Of a stretch of 64,000 bases of DNA, positions 24,012 to 33,620 are shown piece by piece; the first letter of the stretch is position 1; each line of letters opens with the position of its first letter. The notes under the pieces were generated by a model. The model searched no databases, was not told where the DNA came from, and worked only from the letters and a program-made list of their open reading frames with translations. The translations under genes were made by a program, and so were the position numbers. Source of the DNA: Gammaproteobacteria bacterium (lineage in GTDB: Bacteria; Pseudomonadota; Gammaproteobacteria; Steroidobacterales; Rariloculaceae); assembly GCA_036381015.1 (NCBI GenBank), contig DASVDR010000029.1, positions 32,676 to 96,675 on the forward strand, in the 5' to 3' direction.

Positions 24012-25589
24012 ATGATCTACTCGAGTCCGCATTCTCCGGTCGACATTCCGGCCGTGCCGCTCGCGGAATTCGTGCTCGCCCGCGCGGCCGCCAGGGGCGA
24101 TCGGCCCGCGCTCGTCGACGCCGTCACGCGCCGCTCGATTTCGTACGCCGCGCTCCCCGAGATCGTGGAGCGGACTGCGGCCGGCCTCGCCCGGCACGGC
24201 ATCCGCAAGGGCGACGTCTGCGCGATTTTCTCGACCAATACGCCCGAGTACCTCGTCGCCGTGCTCGCCACGGCCCGGCTCGGCGCCGTCTTCACGACCG
24301 CAAGCCCGCTCTACACGAAGGACGATCTCGGCAAGCAGCTCCGCGACTCCGCGGCTCGGATCCTATTCACATCCTCCGCGCTCGCGCCGACTTGGGCCGA
24401 CGCGATCGCGGGCACGGCCGTCGAGCGCGTCGTCGTGTTCGACGATCCGGGCTCGGGCACGCTGCGAGCGGGCAGCTCCCCGCTCGGCTTCGACGTGCTC
24501 GCCGCGACGCGCGGCGCGCCGCCGTCGGTCTCGATCGCACCCGGCGACCTCGTCGCCATGCCGTACTCGAGCGGCACGACGGGCCTGCCCAAGGGCGTCA
24601 TGCTCACGCACCGCAACCTCGTCGCGAACGTGCTCCAGGCCGACGGCGCGAGCCACTACGTTCACGACGAGGATCTGACCGTCGTGTTCCTGCCGCTCTT
24701 CCATATCTACGGGCTCACGGCGATCGCGCTTCTCGGCCTCTGGTCCGGCGCCACCCTGGTCATCATGCCGAAGTTCGAGCTCGAGCCCTATCTCGATCTC
24801 GTCGCACGCCATCGCGCGTCGCTGCTCCACGTCGTGCCGCCGCTCGTCGTTGCGCTCGCGAAGCATCCCGCGGTCGAGGCGCACGACTTCTCGTCGATCC
24901 GCAAGCTCTTCTCGGGCGCCGCGCCGCTCGGCGCGAACGTCATCGAGCAATGCATCGCGCGGCTCGGCTGCGTGCTCCAGCAGGGCTACGGGCTCACGGA
25001 AACGAGCCCCGCGACGCACATCACGTCGGACGACCCGGCGAGGATCAAGCACGGCTCCGTCGGTCCACCCGTGCCGAGCACCGAATGCCGCGTCGTCGAT
25101 CCGGAGACCGGCCGCGACGTTCCGCCCGGCGAGGACGGCGAGATCTGGGTCCGCGGCCCGCAGGTCATGCGCGGCTATTTCAATCGGCCCGACGAGACGC
25201 GCGCGACGATCGACGACGCAGGCTGGCTCCGGACCGGCGACATCGGCCGCGCGGACGAGGACGGCCACTTCTTCATCGTCGACCGCTTGAAGGAGCTCAT
25301 CAAGTACAAGGGACTCCAAGTGCCGCCCGCGGAGCTCGAGGCGGTGCTGCTCTCGCACCCGGCCGTCGCCGACGCGGCCGTCGTGCCGCTCGCGGACGAG
25401 CACGCGGGCGAGGTTCCGCGCGCGTTCGTCGTGCGGAAGGGCGAGGCGACGGCGGACGAGCTCATGGGCTACGTGGCCGAGCGCGTCGCTCCGTACAAGA
25501 AGGTGCGGCGCGTCGACTTCGTCGACGCGATTCCGAAATCGGCGTCCGGGAAGATTCTGCGGCGGCTGCTGAGGGACCGATCGACGTAG
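24012..25589 (+). CDS. 4-coumarate-CoA-ligase-like acyl-CoA synthetase
   Basis: A 525-residue AMP-forming ligase. The P-loop YSSGTTGLPKGVMLTHRN, the A5 motif GYGLTETSP, the A7/A8 region WLRTGDIG and YKGLQVPPAELE, and the catalytic lysine in PKSASGKILRR are all present. It activates a carboxylic acid as an acyl-adenylate and transfers it to CoA. The overall pattern is closest to plant-type 4CL and related fatty-acid ligases. It stands alone, near an aromatic hydroxylase gene and the molybdenum hydroxylase. Confidence 0.93.
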   Translation: MIYSSPHSPVDIPAVPLAEFVLARAAARGDRPALVDAVTRRSISYAALPEIVERTAAGLARHGIRKGDVCAIFSTNTPEYLVAVLATARLGAVFTTASPLYTKDDLGKQLRDSAARILFTSSALAPTWADAIAGTAVERVVVFDDPGSGTLRAGSSPLGFDVLAATRGAPPSVSIAPGDLVAMPYSSGTTGLPKGVMLTHRNLVANVLQADGASHYVHDEDLTVVFLPLFHIYGLTAIALLGLWSGATLVIMPKFELEPYLDLVARHRASLLHVVPPLVVALAKHPAVEAHDFSSIRKLFSGAAPLGANVIEQCIARLGCVLQQGYGLTETSPATHITSDDPARIKHGSVGPPVPSTECRVVDPETGRDVPPGEDGEIWVRGPQVMRGYFNRPDETRATIDDAGWLRTGDIGRADEDGHFFIVDRLKELIKYKGLQVPPAELEAVLLSHPAVADAAVVPLADEHAGEVPRAFVVRKGEATADELMGYVAERVAPYKKVRRVDFVDAIPKSASGKILRRLLRDRST

Positions 25590-25665
25590 CGGCAGCGAGA
25601 TCGAGCTTTCGCCGGAGTATCGCTGTCGGTCTCCTCGGAGTTCGCCTGACGCCGCACTGCCGGGC

Positions 25666-28035
25666 CTATGCCTCCGCCGCCCGCAACGCCGCGAGCACGC
25701 GTTCCTTCCGGAAAGGCGGCCGCCGCAGCCGAACACCGGTTGCGTCGTGAATCGCATTAGCGACCGCCGCGATCACCGGCTTGTGGCTCGCCTCCCCGGC
25801 GCCGTAATGCGGCAGGTCGGGACGATTCGGGTTCGGGTCGCCGTTCACGAGAACGACGTCGATCGTTTCCGGCGTATCGGAGTGCCTCAAGCTCGGATGC
25901 GTCGCCCAGTCGACGCTCAAGACCTTCTCGGTATCGAATTGCACCTCTTCCCACAGCGCACGGCTCAAGCCGTGCAACATGCCGCACTCGACGGTACGCC
26001 GTAGACCCTCGGGGTTGATGACCAAGCCGCAATCGTGAGCGCACACGAGGCGCTTGACCCAGACGCGGCCGGTCTCGCGATTGACCTCGACTTCGGCGAT
26101 CGTGGCGACGACCGTGTTGCTTCGGTAGGTGTACGCGAGGCCGCGCCCCGTCAGGATCGGGCCCGAATCTCGCGGCTTCGGCGAAGGCCGCTCGTCCCAG
26201 CCGTAGACTTCGAGCGCCGCGCGCAGCGCGGCGAGCGAGCGCGCGCGCCGAAAGACTCGGTCCTCGGGGCTCGCGGCGATCATGTCGAGTCGGAACTTCG
26301 CGGGATCGGCCTTGGCGGCTGCCGCGAGCTCGTCGATGAACGACTCGAACGCGAACGTCACCTGCGGCCCGTTCGGGTCGCGCAGGTTGCCGGTGCGCAG
26401 CGGCGTCTCCCAGATCAAAGGCAGCGCCACGACGTGCGCCGTGATGCGCCGATGGGGAATCGCGTAGAGGACGGAAGGCGTCTCGGCGCGGCCTTCGGCC
26501 GGCTTGTCGGGCCGGATGCCCATCAGCTGCGCGATCAGGACCGTGTCGGGCTCGTTGTACCCGATGTGGTTGTAGTCGACCGCGCGCGCCTCGTACTCGA
26601 GCGCCACGAGACGGCCTTCGGCGTCGAGCCCGCCGCGGAGCTTGAACGTGTAGGCCGGCCCCTTCGTATCCCAGGCAGTCTCCTCGTGCCGCATCCATTG
26701 CACGCGGACCGGCCGGCCGAGCTCGTGCGCGAGGAACGCGGCCTCGAAGCCGACGTCGTCCGCGGCCGTGCGGCCGTAAACCTGCGGACCGTCCATGTAG
26801 ATCACGCGCACGCGCTCGGGCGACAGACCCAGGAATTCCGCAACGCCGCGCCGCAAGCCGTACGACTTCATGTCGTTCGAGTAGATCGTGAGCTGATTGT
26901 CCGAGGGATCGGCGAGCGCGTGTGCCGGGCCGATCGCGGTGTGGCCTTGGAACGGCACCTCGTAGTCGGCCTCGATGACCGTGGCCGCGCTCGCGAGCGC
27001 CGCGTCCGGGTCGCCCGTGACCTCGGGCCCGCGGCTCGATGTGGGCGTCGCGTTGCGAATGTAATCGAACAGACCGGCCGAGGACGGGAACGGCGCCTCG
27101 GCCGGCGGCGCCCAATCGACCTTCAGCTGCCGCGCGGCCTGAATCGCCTGCTCCTCGCGTTCGCAGACCACGGCCACATAGTTGCCGCGGCTCACGACTC
27201 TGACGAACCCCGGCACGTCGGCCACCGACGACTCGTCGATGCCGCGGAGCCGCGCGCCGGCGAACGGCGGCCTCACGTTGCGCGCGTGGAGCATGCCGGG
27301 CAGCTTCATGTCCACGGCCCACGTCAACGAGCCGTCGACCTTCGCGGGAATGTCGTAGCGTCGCACGGACTGACCGACGACGCGCAGCTCGTTGACGGGC
27401 TTGACCGCGGCCTCGCCCGTCGTCGCGTCGATATCGCGCCCGGTGAGCGTAACGTCGAACCGCTTCCCGCCGATGAGCTCGGCGTAGGTGACCGACCTCG
27501 ACGGATCGGATGCGGGCGAGATCACGCCGTCGCGCACGGTGAGCTCCGCGACGGGCGCGTCCAAGTGCTCCGAGCCGAGCTCGAGCAAGACGCGGCGCGC
27601 TTCGGCCGCTACCCGTCGCATCGGCCAGCCGTCGCGCTCGATCGCGTCGGAGCCGCCCGAGCCTCCCTGGTCGGGCGTCATGTCGGTGCGGCCCATGACG
27701 AGGCGCGTCTTGTCGTAGGCGATGTCGAGCTCGTCGCACATCATTTGGCGGAACGCGGTGCCGGTCCCTTGGCCGCCGTCCGTCTTGCCGACGAAGAAGG
27801 TCGCCGTGTTGTCCGGATGGATCACGATCCACGTGTCGAGCTGACGGAAGTCGGGGTCGGGATACGGCCCCCGGCCTCCGGCTTGGGCGAGCACGTTACC
27901 GCCGGGGATCGCGCCGATGCCGACGCTCACGACCACCGCGCCCGAAGACTTGAGGAAGCTCCTGCGCGAAAGCGACGGGTTGACGCGTCGAAGCGCGTCC
28001 TCGACCGCTTCCGGAAGCGCGAGTGCGGTGCTCAT
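25666..28035 (-). CDS. Tat-exported molybdenum hydroxylase large subunit (isoquinoline 1-oxidoreductase beta-like)
   Basis: A 789-residue member of the xanthine-oxidase family that binds the molybdopterin cytosine dinucleotide cofactor. A Tat signal begins SRRSFLKSSG (twin arginine at 24-25), so the folded complex is exported. The cofactor loops (GGQGTGTAFRQMMCDEL, QGHTAIGPAHALAD) and the catalytic glutamate E748 in GAGEASHKP are present. It partners the [2Fe-2S] subunit encoded just upstream, with an ATGA overlap. The c-type cytochrome subunit often found with this type is not encoded here. Confidence 0.92.
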   Translation of the reverse strand: MSTALALPEAVEDALRRVNPSLSRRSFLKSSGAVVVSVGIGAIPGGNVLAQAGGRGPYPDPDFRQLDTWIVIHPDNTATFFVGKTDGGQGTGTAFRQMMCDELDIAYDKTRLVMGRTDMTPDQGGSGGSDAIERDGWPMRRVAAEARRVLLELGSEHLDAPVAELTVRDGVISPASDPSRSVTYAELIGGKRFDVTLTGRDIDATTGEAAVKPVNELRVVGQSVRRYDIPAKVDGSLTWAVDMKLPGMLHARNVRPPFAGARLRGIDESSVADVPGFVRVVSRGNYVAVVCEREEQAIQAARQLKVDWAPPAEAPFPSSAGLFDYIRNATPTSSRGPEVTGDPDAALASAATVIEADYEVPFQGHTAIGPAHALADPSDNQLTIYSNDMKSYGLRRGVAEFLGLSPERVRVIYMDGPQVYGRTAADDVGFEAAFLAHELGRPVRVQWMRHEETAWDTKGPAYTFKLRGGLDAEGRLVALEYEARAVDYNHIGYNEPDTVLIAQLMGIRPDKPAEGRAETPSVLYAIPHRRITAHVVALPLIWETPLRTGNLRDPNGPQVTFAFESFIDELAAAAKADPAKFRLDMIAASPEDRVFRRARSLAALRAALEVYGWDERPSPKPRDSGPILTGRGLAYTYRSNTVVATIAEVEVNRETGRVWVKRLVCAHDCGLVINPEGLRRTVECGMLHGLSRALWEEVQFDTEKVLSVDWATHPSLRHSDTPETIDVVLVNGDPNPNRPDLPHYGAGEASHKPVIAAVANAIHDATGVRLRRPPFRKERVLAALRAAEA

Positions 28036-28517
28036 GCGGAAGCCTCCTCTGCGCTCGCCGCGGTGCTGCGCACGACGCGCTTGATCGCGGCCTGAATGCG
28101 GTAATAGGTCATGCACCGGCACAGCACGCCTTCCATGCCCTCGCGAATCTCGGCGTCCGTGGGGTTCGGATTCCGGTCGAGCAGCGCCTTGGCCGTCATG
28201 ATCTGACCGTTCTGGCAGTAGCCGCACTGCGGCACCTGCTCGTCGATCCACGCTTGCTGAAGCGGATGGAGCTTGCCGTCCTTCGCGAGACCTTCGAGCG
28301 TGGTGATCTCGCCGTTGACCTGCCCGACGGGCGTGACGCACGAGCGTGTGGCGACGCCGTCGATGATGACGGTGCAGGCGCCGCACTGCGCGAGCCCGCA
28401 GCCGAAACGCGGACCGCGCAGCCCGAGATCGTTGCGCAACACATATAGAAGGGGCGTCGACGCCTCGACGTCTACCTCGTGGAGGGCGCCGTTGACGCGC
28501 AGTGAAACCACACTCAT
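28032..28517 (-). CDS. [2Fe-2S] subunit of the molybdenum hydroxylase
   Basis: A 161-residue protein with the plant-ferredoxin cluster (C40, C45, C48, C60) and the helical second cluster (C98, C101, C133, C135), the standard pair for xanthine-oxidase small subunits. It passes electrons from the molybdenum centre of the large subunit. It has no signal peptide, so it is probably exported by hitch-hiking on the Tat signal of its partner. Confidence 0.93.
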   Translation of the reverse strand: MSVVSLRVNGALHEVDVEASTPLLYVLRNDLGLRGPRFGCGLAQCGACTVIIDGVATRSCVTPVGQVNGEITTLEGLAKDGKLHPLQQAWIDEQVPQCGYCQNGQIMTAKALLDRNPNPTDAEIREGMEGVLCRCMTYYRIQAAIKRVVRSTAASAEEASA

Positions 28518-28562
28518 TGGATCCCCCGGGGTTAAGCCGGCCGACGGGCCGGGTCAGGGAAT

Positions 28563-28600
28563 GACCCTATACCAAGCCGTTGGGAATTCAAAGGCCTTGG
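28563..28600 (-). promoter_or_regulatory. Possible promoter of the molybdenum hydroxylase operon
   Basis: On the - strand, CTTTGA lies 16 bases upstream of TATAGG, about 50 bases before the small-subunit start. An inverted repeat (CCAAG-CC paired with GGC-CTTGG, 28572-28600) overlaps it and may be an operator, or the terminator of the permease gene. Confidence 0.3.
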
Positions 28601-28665
28601 GGGAGGCCCCGTCTGGACGGAGTCGGTGACGATGGAAGCGCATGCCGTCGCCGCTTGGCCGTCGC

Positions 28666-31167
28666 CTACTCGTGGCGCAGCGCTTCCATCGGTGCGACAT
28701 TGGACGCCCGTCGCGCGGGCAGGTAGCTCGCCGCGAGCACGACAACCGCGAGCACGGCGGCGGCCGCCGCGAGCACGCGCGGATCGTATCCCGAAACACC
28801 GTACAGCAACGCCTCGGCGGCTCGGCCGAGCCCGAGCGCGGCCGCGAGGCCGAGCGTGCCGCCGACGAGCCCCATGATGCCGACCTGCTTCAGCACCATG
28901 CGCCGCAATCGTCCGGGCTCGGCGCCCAGCGCGATACGCAGACTGAGCTCGCGCGTGCGCTGCGCGACGTTGTAGGCCAAGACCCCGTAGAGCCCGACCG
29001 CGGCGAGGAAAGTCGCGAGCGCCGCGAGACTCGCCGACGAGAGGCTCACGAAACGATCGAGGAACACGTTGTCCCGCACGTGCCGTTGCATCGTCGCAAC
29101 GTCGTCGACGGGCAGGTTCGGATCGATGCCGGCGACCACGCGACGAATCGTCCCCATGAGCACGGCCGGCTCGACGGCGCCGCGCACGTAGTAGGTGAGC
29201 GTGCCGAGCCCCAGGCTCTGAAGGCGCGGCAGGAAGAACTGCGGCGGGATCGGCGCCTTGACCTTGCTGTACTTCGTATCGCGCACCACACCGACGATCT
29301 CGATGTCCGGGGCCGGACTACCGGGGAAGTCGAAACCGAAGCGTGAGCCGAGCGCGTTCCCGCCGAGCCCGAACTTGCGCACGAAGCTTTCGTTGACCAC
29401 GGCCACCCGCGGAGCGAGGAGCCGGTCCGCGTCGGTGAAGCCCCGGCCGGCCACGAACGGGATCGACAGGGTTGCAAAGAAGCCGGGGCTCACCTCGTTC
29501 ATCGCCGCATTCGTGTTCGTGCCGTACGGTGCGTCGAAGCCTTCGACCTTCAAGCCCGGGTTCCTCGAGCTGTTCGTCAAGAGCGGCACGGCCGACGAGC
29601 CGACGGACGTGACGCCCGGCTGCGCCGCGAGCGCCTCCTCGATGCGGTCGAAAAGGCCCATGACTCTTTCGGGTTCGTAGCCGTTCAATCGAGGCGACAC
29701 CGTGAACGTCACGACCGACTCGACATCGAGCCCCAAGTCGATGCGCCCGATGTTCATGAGGCTTTGCGTGAAGAGGCCCGCGAGCACGAGCAGCACTATC
29801 GAGAGGCCGATCTCGAGCGTCGCGAGCGTGCCGCGGAAACGCACGAGGCCGCGCCCGGCGCCGGCCTGAGCCGACCGGCCCTTGATCGCCGCGCCGGGAT
29901 CCGTGCGCGCGGCGCGCAGGGCCGGGACCGAGCCGAAGAGCAGGACCGTGCCGAGCGCGACGCCGGCGCCGAACAGCATTGCCGCCCGGTCGAGCTCGAA
30001 GTCGATGCCCGCGGCTTCCGGCGGCGCAATCGCGGCGACGAGCTGCAGCGTCGCGGCGGCGACCGGCAGGCTCAGCGCGCCGCCGATCACGGCGAGCGCG
30101 CCGGCTTCCGTCAGCAGCTGGGCGACGAGGTGGCGGCGCGCTGCGCCGATCGATGCGCGGATCGCCATCTCGCCGGACCGCGCGACGCCGCGTGCGAGCA
30201 GGAGGTTCGCGACGTTCGCGCAGACGATGAGCAGGACGAGCGCCGTCACGCCGAGCAGCAGCGTGAACGGCTGCGCGGTGCCCTCCGGTACCCAGCTCTG
30301 CCCCCGAGCGCCGGGTTCGAGGATGAGCCGCCGATTCCGAAAGCGTTCGAGATCCTCGCTCGACAGGCCGATCTGGAGCGGCGCCTCGACGTCGTTGAGG
30401 ATGCCGCTGTAGAGAACGTTGATCGAGGCCGAAGCCTCTTGCACGGAGACGCCGGGCGCGAGGCGCGCGAACGCGTAGAGCCAGTACGCGCGGCGGTTTT
30501 CGGTCTCCGGTCGACCGGTCGGCCGCATGAGCTCGTGCAGCGTGAGCGGCACGAACACGTCCGGCCGGAAGCCGATCGTCGTGCCGTCGAAGCCTTCCGG
30601 AGCGACGCCGATGATCTCGAGCGGCTGCCCGTTGACCGTCAGCGTGCGTCCGAGCACGTTTTCGTCCGCGCCGAGCTGATCGCGCCAGAATCCGTAGCGC
30701 AGCACGACGACCGGCGATGCGCCGATCCGCGCATCGTCGCCCGGGCCGATCAGTCGGCCGAGCGCGGGGGAAAGATTCAGCGTGCTGAAGTAGCCGCCGG
30801 ATACGAGCAGTCCGCCGCCTGCGACGGTCGCGCCGTCGTGCGCCAGGTTCGCGTCGAAATCATGGTGCGCGGCGATGCCGCTGAAGACCCGCTGCCCCGC
30901 TTCGAGATCGCGAAACATCGGATAGCTCAAGACGTACTGGCAATCACCGGCCCAGCCGCAGCTCGTCGAGCCCGGCTTCGGACCGGGCGCGTCGAGGTTC
31001 ACGAGCCGCTCGGGGTCGGGGACCGGCAGCGGTCGCAGCAGCAACTCGTGAAACAGCGAGAAGATCGCCGTGCTGCCGCCGATCGCGACGGCGAGCATGA
31101 CGACGATGATGATCGAGACCGCGGGATGGCGGGTCAGCTGCCGAGCGGCATTGCGGACGTGAATCAT
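28666..31167 (-). CDS. MacB/FtsX-type ABC permease (ADOP-like, 833 residues)
   Basis: A close relative of the permease at 6470. Shared motifs include STAIFSLFHELLLRPLPVPDPERLV, YPMFRDLE, LTVNGQPLEIIGVAPEGF and the C-terminal RTRELSLRIALGAEPGRLRRMVLKQVG. Layout is a first membrane helix, MacB core, FtsX unit, second periplasmic part and second FtsX unit, ending ALRHE. No ATPase gene adjoins it. The ATG at 31167 is the family start. It lies divergent from an AraC regulator. Confidence 0.88.
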   Translation of the reverse strand: MIHVRNAARQLTRHPAVSIIIVVMLAVAIGGSTAIFSLFHELLLRPLPVPDPERLVNLDAPGPKPGSTSCGWAGDCQYVLSYPMFRDLEAGQRVFSGIAAHHDFDANLAHDGATVAGGGLLVSGGYFSTLNLSPALGRLIGPGDDARIGASPVVVLRYGFWRDQLGADENVLGRTLTVNGQPLEIIGVAPEGFDGTTIGFRPDVFVPLTLHELMRPTGRPETENRRAYWLYAFARLAPGVSVQEASASINVLYSGILNDVEAPLQIGLSSEDLERFRNRRLILEPGARGQSWVPEGTAQPFTLLLGVTALVLLIVCANVANLLLARGVARSGEMAIRASIGAARRHLVAQLLTEAGALAVIGGALSLPVAAATLQLVAAIAPPEAAGIDFELDRAAMLFGAGVALGTVLLFGSVPALRAARTDPGAAIKGRSAQAGAGRGLVRFRGTLATLEIGLSIVLLVLAGLFTQSLMNIGRIDLGLDVESVVTFTVSPRLNGYEPERVMGLFDRIEEALAAQPGVTSVGSSAVPLLTNSSRNPGLKVEGFDAPYGTNTNAAMNEVSPGFFATLSIPFVAGRGFTDADRLLAPRVAVVNESFVRKFGLGGNALGSRFGFDFPGSPAPDIEIVGVVRDTKYSKVKAPIPPQFFLPRLQSLGLGTLTYYVRGAVEPAVLMGTIRRVVAGIDPNLPVDDVATMQRHVRDNVFLDRFVSLSSASLAALATFLAAVGLYGVLAYNVAQRTRELSLRIALGAEPGRLRRMVLKQVGIMGLVGGTLGLAAALGLGRAAEALLYGVSGYDPRVLAAAAAVLAVVVLAASYLPARRASNVAPMEALRHE

Positions 31168-31561
31168 GCGCAGGCTCCTCCGCTCGCTCGGAGCCGTCGC
31201 ACCGTCAGCGGCAGGCGGGACCGGGCGTGGAAAGGTTCATGGCGCGCTCTCGCCGGGATGCGCAGTCCTTAGCAACCGATGTGCCAAGGCCGGCGTGCGA
31301 GTCAATTGCTTGATTCTATTTGACATGGTGCTCTCGACCGATTTTTCGCCCAAATCGATTCGTCCCGAAAGCGGACGGCGCATCTCGGTCGTGGGACGCC
31401 GCAACCTCGTCGCGCGCAGCTCGTTATCGAGTGCTCGTCGCCTCGCACTGCAAGCATCGTCGCGGGCGGCGTGCTCGTCGTTCCAAAGGCGCTGTATCGA
31501 GCTCGGCCGGGGATGGCTGCAACCCCTCCATGTCGTGCATCATCGTGAGGTGGTAACGACG
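31168..31561. other. Divergent region between the permease and the AraC gene
   Basis: A 394-bp stretch without a convincing gene. On the - strand TAGAATC lies at 31312-31318, upstream of the permease. On the + strand a perfect TTGACA lies at 31320-31325, facing the AraC gene but with no good -10 box. GTCAA/TTGAC inverted arms surround this point and could be an operator. Confidence 0.4.
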
Positions 31562-32392
31562 ATGCCGCGGGACGCGCAGCAGGAATCCGGACAACGCGAG
31601 TCGCGGTGGATGCTGACGCCGCGCTGGTACCTGTGGGACGGCGGATTTCTCGCGCTCGGAAAGAGCGAAGGCGTCGTGCCGCCGCACGCGCATCACGCGA
31701 TCCAGATCGTGATCGCGATCGAGGGCGACGTCGCGGTCAAGGGCACGACCGGAGATTGGCGCGACGGCCGCGGTGTGATCATCCGCCCGGACGCGCGGCA
31801 CTCCTACGACGGCAAGGGCGCGAGCGGTGCGATGCTGTTCGTCGATCCGGAATCGAGCGAGGGCGTCTGGCTGCGGACGGCATTGGCCGAAGAGATCGTC
31901 GTCGTCCCCGAGGAGCGCCTCGACGACAGCATCTCCGCGCTCCGGACGTTCTTCGAGCGGCCGTACGAGAGCATGGAGCTCCGCGAGCTGATCCGCCATT
32001 GCGTGCTGTCGCTCTGCGCCGGCGCGCCGCCCGCGCGCCGTCTCGACAAGCGGGTGACCCGGGTGCTCGACGCGGTCCGCGCCTCGGAGGATTTGCGAAT
32101 GTCGCTCGAGGACGCCGCGAACATCGCGTTTCTGTCGCCCGGCCGTTTCGCGCATCTGTTCAAGCAGCAGGTCGGGCTGCCGTTTCGGCACTATCTGCTG
32201 TGGCGCAAGCTCGCGCGGGCGATGCTGGCGATCGGCAAAGGAGGAACGATCGGCGCCGCCGCCCACGCGTCCGACTTCGCGGATGCGGCCCACCTGACCC
32301 GCACCTTCTACCAGATGTTCGGGATTCCGCCCTCCGTGATGATGCGCGGCGACTTCTTCGAGATCGCGTCGCCGTTCAGCGTTGTCGATTGA
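31562..32392 (+). CDS. AraC-family transcriptional regulator
   Basis: A 276-residue regulator with an N-terminal cupin-like domain (PPHAHHAIQIVIAIEGDV, then IIRPDARHSYDGKGASGAMLFVDPE) and a C-terminal AraC DNA-binding domain from about residue 175. The second helix-turn-helix is SDFADAAHLTRTFYQMFGIPPS. I chose the ATG at 31562 because GAGGTGG precedes it; an upstream ATG at 31325 adds residues without similarity. It probably controls the divergent permease or the following genes. Confidence 0.88.
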   Translation: MPRDAQQESGQRESRWMLTPRWYLWDGGFLALGKSEGVVPPHAHHAIQIVIAIEGDVAVKGTTGDWRDGRGVIIRPDARHSYDGKGASGAMLFVDPESSEGVWLRTALAEEIVVVPEERLDDSISALRTFFERPYESMELRELIRHCVLSLCAGAPPARRLDKRVTRVLDAVRASEDLRMSLEDAANIAFLSPGRFAHLFKQQVGLPFRHYLLWRKLARAMLAIGKGGTIGAAAHASDFADAAHLTRTFYQMFGIPPSVMMRGDFFEIASPFSVVD

Positions 32393-32503
32393 TCGTCACG
32401 TCTTCCGGCTCGACGCGCTCTCGGCCCTCGGCGGCGCTGTTCAGTGTGAGTTCATCTCGTAGCCGGATGCTAAGGTCAGTCCGATGTCCGTCAGGGGAAC
32501 GAC

Positions 32504-32863
32504 ATGGCCAAGCTCGAGCTCTTCGTCAGCGCCGCGGCGGTGATCGCGCTCGCCGGCTGCACGAGCGGCACCCGCATTCGCGTGTCCGATCCGGATGCCC
32601 GCATCTACGTCAACGGCGAGTACGTCGGCACGGGCGACGGCTACTACTCCGATCGAAAGCCGGCATTCACCAGGCAGGAGGTCACGCTGCGCAAGGAGGG
32701 CTGTGAGGAAAAATCCTACAGCTTCCGCCGCAATGAGCGGCCTGCTCTCGGCGCCATCGTGAGCGCGTACTACTTGGGCTTGCCGATCCTCTGGTTCCTT
32801 AAATACAAGGACCATCGCGCTTACGAGTTCGAGTGTCGAATTTCCGCGGGCTCGTTCGACTGA
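32504..32863 (+). CDS. Small lipoprotein with a PEGA-like domain
   Basis: A 119-residue protein with a lipobox (ALAGC). A beta-rich part follows (TRIRVSDPDARIYVNGEYVGTGDGYYSDRKP, split by turns), which resembles PEGA surface domains. A hydrophobic stretch (AIVSAYYLGLPILWFL) and a final EFEC cysteine come last. It lies 29 bp upstream of the YCII gene and is probably co-transcribed with it. No function is known. Confidence 0.75.
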   Translation: MAKLELFVSAAAVIALAGCTSGTRIRVSDPDARIYVNGEYVGTGDGYYSDRKPAFTRQEVTLRKEGCEEKSYSFRRNERPALGAIVSAYYLGLPILWFLKYKDHRAYEFECRISAGSFD

Positions 32864-32892
32864 TTGTCGAAAGCCAAGCAGGAGACCGGCTC

Positions 32893-33264
32893 ATGAAGTA
32901 CCTGACGTTCATCCGGCACGCCGAATCCTATCGAGAGGCGGGCCCGCCCCAGGCCTTGATGGAGGCGATGGGCGAGTTCATCCAGCGGTCCTTCGAAAAC
33001 GGGACGCTGGTCGATACCGGCGGATTGCTGCCGAGCAAGGAAGGTGCGCGGGTACGGCTCGCGAACGGGAAGATCACGGTGACCGACGGGCCCTTCGCGG
33101 AGAGCAAGGAGATCATCGGCGGCTGGGCGATCCTGAACGCCGACTCGAAGGAGGAGGCGGTTCGGGTCGCCACCGAGCTCATGGAGCTGCACCGAAAGTA
33201 TTGGCCGGAATTCGAGGGCGAGTCGGAAGTCCGGCCGATGTTCGATCCCGGGACGGGCCCTTGA
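32893..33264 (+). CDS. YCII/DGPF-family protein
   Basis: A 123-residue protein with the family core KYLTFIRHAE at the start and TDGPFAESKEIIGGWAIL in the middle (the DGPF motif). Members are often encoded beside ECF sigma factors, but none is present here. Relatives of YCII may act on small chlorinated or hydroxylated compounds, which is not shown for this subgroup. The ATG at 32893 has AGGAGA upstream; an upstream GTG is less likely. Confidence 0.88.
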   Translation: MKYLTFIRHAESYREAGPPQALMEAMGEFIQRSFENGTLVDTGGLLPSKEGARVRLANGKITVTDGPFAESKEIIGGWAILNADSKEEAVRVATELMELHRKYWPEFEGESEVRPMFDPGTGP

Positions 33265-33287
33265 CGCTCGGTGCTTCGGGCTGAGCG

Positions 33288-33557
33288 CTAGGCTCGAAGC
33301 CGCTCGATCTCGCTGCTCAGCTTTCTCGACTCGTCGGTGACGATGCGCTCGAGCACCCGAATGCGATCCTCGAGCGTGCGAATGTGGCGGTCGCGATCCT
33401 CGAGCCGCTCCTTGAGCTCGTCGAGCTCGCGGCGCGTCGGCTGATCTCTGTCCTGAGCCCGCGCGTGCTTCAACCTCGCGAGGCGCATCAGAAACACGAA
33501 GGTGCAGACGATGGCGACGATCGGGATCAGATCCTCGAGCGGACTCGGCGCGAACAT
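33288..33557 (-). CDS. PspB-like membrane-anchored coiled-coil protein
   Basis: An 89-residue protein with one N-terminal membrane helix (LIPIVAIVCTFVFLMRLA) followed by a charged coiled coil (RRELDELKERLEDRDRHIRTLEDRI). Layout and length resemble PspB of the phage-shock system, but no other psp gene is nearby. It could be a scaffold for the cell envelope. It ends convergent with the YCII gene. Confidence 0.65.
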   Translation of the reverse strand: MFAPSPLEDLIPIVAIVCTFVFLMRLARLKHARAQDRDQPTRRELDELKERLEDRDRHIRTLEDRIRVLERIVTDESRKLSSEIERLRA

Positions 33558-33620
33558 TTTGGTTGCTCCTCTGGCGGGCGCGGATCGAGTATAGCGCCGA
33601 CGCCGGGGAACGACTATTCG

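Noticed and set aside
26035-28095. A 686-codon + strand open frame over the molybdenum hydroxylase
   Set aside because: It is a mirror frame of a well-supported gene, with a skewed arginine/valine composition.
33288-33557. A full phage-shock operon around the PspB-like gene
   Set aside because: No pspA, pspC or pspF-like gene is adjacent; only the small membrane coiled-coil protein is present.
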